Below are positions 47,121-51,523 of a stretch of DNA of 51,523 nucleotides, piece after piece. Source of the stretch: an uncultured Bacteroidota bacterium (GTDB taxonomy: Bacteria; Bacteroidota; Bacteroidia; Flavobacteriales; Flavobacteriaceae); assembly GCA_902609185.1 (NCBI GenBank), contig CACLQX010000003.1:1-51523 (forward strand), written 5' to 3'. Position numbers and translations under genes: made by a program. Position 1 is the first letter of the stretch. Every line of letters starts with the position of its first letter. The notes under the pieces were generated by a model. It saw only the letters and a program-made list of their open reading frames with translations. It made no database searches and was not told where the DNA came from.

Positions 47121-48089
47121 ATGAATGAGGAAAAATTAATGAAAAGATGTGTGGAAATTGGAAAGTCTGTTCTTGGAATGACATATCCAAATCCTAATGT
47201 AGGATCATTACTTTTTTGTGATGGAAAAATTATTTCTGAGGGATTCACTAGTAAGGCTGGTGGTAATCACTCAGAAATAAATACAATAATAAATGTTAAA
47301 GACCAGTCACTATTTAAAAAGTCAACACTTTTTGTAACTCTAGAACCTTGTTGTCATTATGGTAAAACACCACCATGCACAAATGAGATTATTAAAAGAG
47401 GGATAAAAAATGTAGTAATTGGATGTGAGGACCCTAATCCAATAGTAAAATCCAAAGGAATAAAGTATCTAAAAGATCATGGTATAAATGTTAAATATGG
47501 AATATTAGAGAGTCTTTGTAAAGATTTACACAAAAGACTAATTGTATATTTTGAAAAAAAAAGACCTTACATCATACTAAAATGGGCAGAATCATTGGAT
47601 GGTTTTATAGCTCCTAAGATCAAAAATAATAAAAGGCCACATTGGATATCAAATGAATTATGCAAACAGATTGTTCATAAATGGAGAAGTCAGGAGCATG
47701 CCATAATGATTGGAAAAAAAACAAAAAAAAATGATAACTCTTATTTAGATGTAAGGAATTGGAATAACGTAAAAAATAGAAAATTTATTGTGGGTGATGA
47801 TTTGGAGGCATTAGATGGGTTTGAAATAATACAGACAAATGGTAAAATATTATCTGCTAATGAATTATGTAAGGATTTGTTCAATAAGAAAATACAATCA
47901 ATTATAATTGAAGGAGGACTATTTACATTGAACAAATTTATTGATAGTGAGATTTGGGATGAGGCTCGAGTTTTTAAAAGTGATAAAAAAATCTATAATG
48001 GAACGAAATCTCCAAAGTTAAAGTTAAATTATTATAAGAAAACTCAAATTGAGAAAGATAACTTATACCATTTTAAGAACTACAAATAG
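47121..48089 (+). CDS. ribD: Bifunctional riboflavin deaminase/reductase RibD
   Basis: 322 residues. The N-terminal deaminase has zinc ligands in GNHSEIN and TLEPCCHYGKTPPC. The C-terminal reductase (from about 145, ILKWAESLDGFIA) ends in IIEGGLFTLNKFI. It performs two successive steps of riboflavin synthesis. The common HAE of the deaminase is HSE here. The gene ends in a 17-base convergent overlap with the thioesterase gene. No FMN riboswitch is visible; the upstream gap is only 44 bases. Confidence 0.93.
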   Translation: MNEEKLMKRCVEIGKSVLGMTYPNPNVGSLLFCDGKIISEGFTSKAGGNHSEINTIINVKDQSLFKKSTLFVTLEPCCHYGKTPPCTNEIIKRGIKNVVIGCEDPNPIVKSKGIKYLKDHGINVKYGILESLCKDLHKRLIVYFEKKRPYIILKWAESLDGFIAPKIKNNKRPHWISNELCKQIVHKWRSQEHAIMIGKKTKKNDNSYLDVRNWNNVKNRKFIVGDDLEALDGFEIIQTNGKILSANELCKDLFNKKIQSIIIEGGLFTLNKFIDSEIWDEARVFKSDKKIYNGTKSPKLKLNYYKKTQIEKDNLYHFKNYK

Positions 48090-48480
48090 CATCTAATATA
48101 TTTTTTGGGCATCTAATTGGTTTATTATTTTTTTTGTTTAAAAAAATTAATTTTGTGTAACCTTGATTAATTAAAATCTTGTTTTTAAATATTTCGAATT
48201 TAAACTCTATTGAGAAAGATGGTACATTTAAGAGAGTAGTTTTTATTTTAAGTTTATCTTCAAAGAAGGCAGGTTTTCTAAATACAATTTTTGTTTCTAC
48301 GACAGGAAGTATTACATTATTTTTTTCCATTTCAAAATATGAGAAACCAATTTTTTTAAGCCAATCTAATCTGCCAATTTCATAGTATTTTAAATAGTTG
48401 CTGTGATGTGAATAAGACATTGCATCGGTTTCTGAATACCTAACTATAATGGATGTATAAAATGATTTTTTTTTATGCAA
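48073..48480 (-). CDS. Acyl-CoA thioesterase, YbgC/4HBT family
   Basis: 135 residues with the hotdog-fold motif VRYSETDAMSYSHHSNYLKYYEIGR, where the first Asp is catalytic in the 4-hydroxybenzoyl-CoA thioesterase family. The substrate is some acyl-CoA or acyl-ACP. I choose a TTG at 48480 (MHKKKSFYTS), which gives the usual length. A TTG at 48540 would add 20 residues with no family match and would cross an AT-rich inverted repeat at 48485-48507. Confidence 0.83.
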   Translation of the reverse strand: MHKKKSFYTSIIVRYSETDAMSYSHHSNYLKYYEIGRLDWLKKIGFSYFEMEKNNVILPVVETKIVFRKPAFFEDKLKIKTTLLNVPSFSIEFKFEIFKNKILINQGYTKLIFLNKKNNKPIRCPKNILDAICSS

Positions 48481-48484
48481 ATAC

Positions 48485-48507
48485 TTATGTACTTTATATA
48501 TACATAA
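48485..48507. repeat. Inverted repeat before the thioesterase gene
   Basis: TTATGTA (48485-48491) and TACATAA (48501-48507) form a perfect 7-bp inverted repeat with a 9-base spacer, just upstream of the chosen thioesterase start. It may be an operator or chance in AT-rich DNA. Confidence 0.35.
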
Positions 48508-48589
48508 TATCGAAAAAAGATTTTTAAAATTCAATAGCAAAATGATTTTTTTTTAAAAAAAAAATGTACATATTTGTTAGGTCAAGGAG

Positions 48590-48616
48590 TTTTAAAATCA
48601 TTCTCGAATTTTAAAA
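48590..48616. repeat. Perfect inverted repeat before dnaA
   Basis: TTTTAAAAT (48590-48598) and ATTTTAAAA (48608-48616) form a perfect 9-bp inverted repeat around a 9-base spacer. It ends 34 bases before the dnaA ATG, in the longest gene-free stretch of the window. No DnaA box (TTATCCACA) was found in this gap. Confidence 0.5.
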
Positions 48617-48636
48617 TTTTTTTTTTGAAACCAAAA

Positions 48637-48645
48637 TAAATTTTG
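48637..48645 (+). promoter_or_regulatory. Possible -7 box for dnaA
   Basis: TAAATTTTG is the TAnnTTTG box with one extra T. It ends 5 bases before the dnaA ATG, the same placement as before fumC, and would give an almost leaderless mRNA. No -33 element at normal spacing is clear. Confidence 0.28.
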
Positions 48646-48650
48646 TTTAT

Positions 48651-50072
48651 ATGACCGCATTAACTGTTTGGAATAATTGTCTATCATTTGTGAAAGACAA
48701 TATTCAATTGCAGGCATACAAAACATGGTTTGAACCAATTATTCCAATTAAACTTCAAGACAATATTTTAAGTGTGCAAGTGCCAAGTAAATTCTTTTAT
48801 GAATGGCTTGAAGAACATTACGTAAAGCTTTTAAAAGTTGCTTTAATCAAAGAATTAGGAAAAGATGCTAAGCTTGTATACATTATAAGAATGGAAAATA
48901 AATTTGGAGATGAATCTAGTTTTACAGAGAAAATTCCTAGTGAATATAAACCAAAAATTAAATCACAAAATTTAGATAATTCACCAAATTTCTTAAAAGC
49001 AAATTTGACAAATCCATTTATAATACCAGGAATTAAAAATTTGAAAATTGATTCACAACTAAATCTCAATTATAATTTTGAAAATTTTCTGGAAGGTGAT
49101 TCAAACAGATTGGCAAGATCAGCTAGTTACGCAGTTTCTAAAAGACCTGGTGGCACTTCTTTTAATCCGTTGCTTATTTTCGGTGGTGTTGGTCTTGGAA
49201 AAACACACCTTGCTAATGCTATAGGAATAAATGTTAAACAAGCATTTCCTGAAAAAACTGTTTTATATATTTCCGCTGAAAAGTTTACCCAACAATATGT
49301 AGACTCAGTAAAGAAAAATAACAGAAATGATTTTATTCATTTTTATCAGCTCATTGATGTTTTAATTATTGACGATGTTCAATTCTTTTCTGGAAAGTCT
49401 GGAACACAAGATGTTTTCTTTCACATATTTAATCACCTGCATCAAAATGGAAAACAAGTTGTATTAACATCAGACAAAGCACCTGTAGACATGCAAGAAA
49501 TTGAACAAAGATTATTGTCAAGATTCAAATGGGGACTATCTGCTGAGCTACAAACACCCGATTATGAAACAAGAATTTCAATTATTAAAAATAAGCTAGC
49601 AAGAGATGGAGTTGAGATGGAAGATGATATAATCTATTATGTAGCAAAACACATAAAAACTAACATCAGAGAGTTAGAGGGAGCTATAATATCGCTAATG
49701 GCACAGTCATCGTTCAATAAAAAGCAAATCACATTAGAGTTGGCTAAAGTTATTGTTGAAAAATTTGTAAAAAATACTAAGAAGGAAATATCAATTGATC
49801 AAATTCAAAAAGTTGTTTCTGATTATTTTCAGATGGATGTTAATACGTTACAATCAAAAACTAGAAAAAGACATATAGTTCAGGCAAGACAATTAGCGAT
49901 GTTTTTTTCAAAAAAGTTTACAAAGGCATCGTTGGCAAGTATTGGAACTAAAATTGGACACAGGGATCATGCAACCGTTCTTCATGCATGTAAAACTGTC
50001 GATAATTTAGCCTTTACGGACAAACAATTCAGGAAATATGTTGAAGATTTGGATAAAAGGTTTACTGACTAA
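48651..50072 (+). CDS. dnaA: Chromosomal replication initiator DnaA
   Basis: 473 residues with all four domains: domain I (1-80, WNNCLSFVKDNI), a variable linker (85-140), the AAA+ domain with Walker A GGVGLGKT at 178-185 and Walker B LIIDDVQFF, and domain IV with the DnaA signature GHRDHATVLHACKTV. It opens the replication origin. No dnaN or gyrB follows and no DnaA-box cluster flanks it, so there is no evidence that oriC is here. Its end overlaps the lysozyme-like gene by 11 bases. Confidence 0.97.
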   Translation: MTALTVWNNCLSFVKDNIQLQAYKTWFEPIIPIKLQDNILSVQVPSKFFYEWLEEHYVKLLKVALIKELGKDAKLVYIIRMENKFGDESSFTEKIPSEYKPKIKSQNLDNSPNFLKANLTNPFIIPGIKNLKIDSQLNLNYNFENFLEGDSNRLARSASYAVSKRPGGTSFNPLLIFGGVGLGKTHLANAIGINVKQAFPEKTVLYISAEKFTQQYVDSVKKNNRNDFIHFYQLIDVLIIDDVQFFSGKSGTQDVFFHIFNHLHQNGKQVVLTSDKAPVDMQEIEQRLLSRFKWGLSAELQTPDYETRISIIKNKLARDGVEMEDDIIYYVAKHIKTNIRELEGAIISLMAQSSFNKKQITLELAKVIVEKFVKNTKKEISIDQIQKVVSDYFQMDVNTLQSKTRKRHIVQARQLAMFFSKKFTKASLASIGTKIGHRDHATVLHACKTVDNLAFTDKQFRKYVEDLDKRFTD

Positions 50073-50694
50073 TATTAGGTCTTCTTTCTTGTTCAATTTT
50101 GATTAGACTATAATTTTTAAAAATTCTTAAATAATCACTTATTGATGTTCCGTTTGCGTCTTTTTTATTGAAATCAGTTGCTGCATTGTTTCTTAAAAAT
50201 TTTTTAACATTTCCAGGACCAGACAAGTGAGCGGCAGCTAAAATTCCAGACTCTGTAATTAACAAGTCTCCTAAAAGTTTATTGGAATAATTTTTAATTT
50301 CCCTTCTCAAAATCCATTTATTTCTTTTAATATTCATCAAAAAAACTTTTTCTTGCAACTCAGGATTATAAATAAAATCATTAGTATCAGTAACACCATA
50401 TATTTTAAGTGTACCTTTCCCAAATTGATATTTACCTAAGTATCCGAAACGATTAATTTTTCTGTAATCAGATCCTGACTCAAAGAACCCTAGGAACTCT
50501 CTAAAACCGATAAAATCCTTTTCTATGAACGGAACAGTATATGATTTAGAAAATAAATCTGGTTTTTCATTTACTAAATATAACACAGATGTTTTTTCTG
50601 TGGTTTCGGAAAACCCAGTTAAAAGCAGTAAAATGATTGAATATAAAAATGTGGATCTATTGATTATTAACTTTATTAAAATAAAAATATTCAT
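50062..50694 (-). CDS. Secreted lysozyme-like peptidoglycan hydrolase (tentative)
   Basis: 210 residues with an N-terminal hydrophobic segment (about 3-30), a signal peptide or anchor. FREFLGFFESGSDYRKINRFGYLGKYQFG resembles, in its two halves (ESGSDY, then FGYLGKYQFG), the catalytic region of lysozyme-like/SLT transglycosylases, the Glu of FFESG being the candidate acid. Later ILAAAHLSGPGNVKKFL resembles the helical end of that fold. It follows mltG, another lytic transglycosylase, on the same strand. The family is recognised by pattern only. Confidence 0.62.
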   Translation of the reverse strand: MNIFILIKLIINRSTFLYSIILLLLTGFSETTEKTSVLYLVNEKPDLFSKSYTVPFIEKDFIGFREFLGFFESGSDYRKINRFGYLGKYQFGKGTLKIYGVTDTNDFIYNPELQEKVFLMNIKRNKWILRREIKNYSNKLLGDLLITESGILAAAHLSGPGNVKKFLRNNAATDFNKKDANGTSISDYLRIFKNYSLIKIEQERRPNISQ

Positions 50695-50717
50695 CGCAAA
50701 AAATATTTTTTATTGCG
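50695..50717. repeat. Near-perfect palindrome before the lysozyme-like gene
   Basis: CGCAA at one end and TTGCG at the other enclose an A/T palindrome (AAAATATTTT), giving a 23-base near-perfect hairpin directly against the ATG. In the minus direction it includes TATTTTTTG, a stretched -7-like box with TTTG 15 bases upstream, so it could be promoter, operator or an RNA hairpin between mltG and this gene. Confidence 0.4.
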
Positions 50718-50760
50718 TTGCAAACTTAAGCTTTTTTTTAATTATCTGATTATCAATATT

Positions 50761-51523
50761 TTATCTTTTTATATTTCTCTCCTTTAACCATCTTGTATAT
50801 TGTCTTTTTTTTCTGTTATGCTCAACAAGTGTTCTTGAAAATAAATGATAACCAGGATTAGAAACATCAGCAACAAAAAATATAAAGTTGTGTTTTGCTG
50901 GATTTAATACAGCTTCAATTGCTGAAAAATCTGGTGTAACAATTGGGCCAGGTGGCAAACCCTTATTCAAGTAGGTATTATAAGCAGACTTTATCCTTAA
51001 GTCCCTGTACAAAACTCTTTTTATTATTTTATCAAAACCTTTTTGTTTTTTAATTACATAAACAATTGTTGGATCTGCTTGTAATTTCATTCCCCTATTA
51101 AGTCTGTTCAAATAAACACCAGCAATTGTAGGTCTTTCGTCAACTTTGGGTGTTTCCTTCTGTACAATTGATGCTAATATAGAAACCTCAATAGGGTTTA
51201 AGTTAATATTTGAAGCTTTTTTAATTCTATTTTCATTCCAATAAATATTAAACTCTTTAATCATTTTTTCACGAAAATCATCTGCACTTGTATTCCAAAA
51301 AAACTCATAGGTATTAGGTAAAAATAATGACAAAACTGAATCACTTGTTAAGTTTAAATTTTTCAAAAAATCTGCATTAGTAAAAGAATTTATTAGGCTC
51401 GTGCTATCAGCCTCAATTTTATTTGAAATATATCCACTTAGCTCTTGAATTGTCTGAATATTATTAAAGGTTACTTTGACAGGGATATTTTTTGATCGTA
51501 AAGAATTAATAATTTTATTATTG
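50761..51523 (-). CDS. mltG: Endolytic transglycosylase MltG, C-terminal part (cut by window edge)
   Basis: The frame stays open to the right edge (254 codons visible); the N-terminal anchor lies outside. The YceG fold is shown by LFLPNTYEFFWNTSADDF, the catalytic glutamate in SIVQKETPKVDERPTIAGV, and LNRGMKLQADPTIVY, then YNTYLNKGLPPGPI and the end HNFIFFVADVSNPGYHLFS. MltG cuts nascent glycan strands and so sets their length at the inner membrane. A reading that begins at TTG 51366 would drop conserved sequence and is wrong. Confidence 0.95.
   Translation of the reverse strand, partial: NNKIINSLRSKNIPVKVTFNNIQTIQELSGYISNKIEADSTSLINSFTNADFLKNLNLTSDSVLSLFLPNTYEFFWNTSADDFREKMIKEFNIYWNENRIKKASNINLNPIEVSILASIVQKETPKVDERPTIAGVYLNRLNRGMKLQADPTIVYVIKKQKGFDKIIKRVLYRDLRIKSAYNTYLNKGLPPGPIVTPDFSAIEAVLNPAKHNFIFFVADVSNPGYHLFSRTLVEHNRKKRQYTRWLKERNIKR

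Noticed and set aside
48540-48564. A T9A10 tract before dnaA as an intrinsic terminator
   Set aside because: It lies between divergent genes, where no transcript needs ending, and an A/T-only foldback is not a stable terminator stem.

Overview
The window looks like a piece of chromosome from a small-genome, AT-rich member of the Bacteroidetes, most likely a free-living (probably marine) flavobacterium. Several things point there. The RNA polymerase omega-like protein, the BamD lipoprotein, the DUF4835 and DUF6913 proteins, the RprX/RprY-like sensor-regulator pair and the order rpoZ-bamD-dapA-DUF6913-ligA are all flavobacterial. Ribosome-binding sites of the Shine-Dalgarno type are essentially absent, and Bacteroidetes-type -7 boxes (TAnnTTTG) occur. 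Lineage below family level is inference. There are 52 protein genes, two of them cut by the window edges. I see no tRNA, rRNA, insertion sequence, prophage, CRISPR array or other mobile DNA.

The region is extremely compact. By my count only about 1.1 kb of 51.5 kb is non-coding. No gene-free stretch reaches 300 bases; the longest is about 170 bases, between the thioesterase gene and dnaA. All seven convergent gene pairs overlap or are separated by 2 bases, which leaves no room for ordinary terminators. The few larger gaps hold the visible regulatory signals: candidate sigma-54 promoters before dnaK and lon, two complementary hairpins before rpsA, and -7 boxes before fumC, msrB and dnaA.

Layout. 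Bases 1-8907 (minus) carry ppx-ppk1-sixA (polyphosphate), pdxH, a small conserved protein, pyrB-pyrR, an alpha-oxoamine synthase next to a cysteine-synthase-like enzyme (a candidate capnine/sulfonolipid pair) and threonine aldolase. Then come prfB with its programmed +1 frameshift, a small membrane protein, fumC, a second small membrane protein, a CPBP/CAAX protease, a PAS-UbiA fusion and dnaK. Bases 16200-23449 (plus) hold panB, an RluA-type pseudouridine synthase and the branched-chain cluster leuA-leuC-leuD-cimA-leuB. Bases 23446-30083 (minus) hold an Atg22-like transporter, lon, cmk and rpsA. Bases 30132-32366 (plus) hold two tandem msrB genes and lpdA. aroQ and xerD follow.

Bases 33711-47076 (minus) form one run of 14 tightly packed genes: GNAT, prmC, ligA, DUF6913, dapA, bamD, rpoZ-like, coaBC, DUF4835, recN, fabI, coaE, histidine kinase and response regulator. 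The right end has ribD, a thioesterase, dnaA, a lysozyme-like protein and the 3' part of mltG.

Most of the content is housekeeping metabolism. The unusual points are the rpsA leader structure, the Lys/Thr hexapeptide tail on ribosomal protein S1, the PAS-UbiA fusion, the matched sigma-54 promoters of dnaK and lon, and the likely capnine pair.
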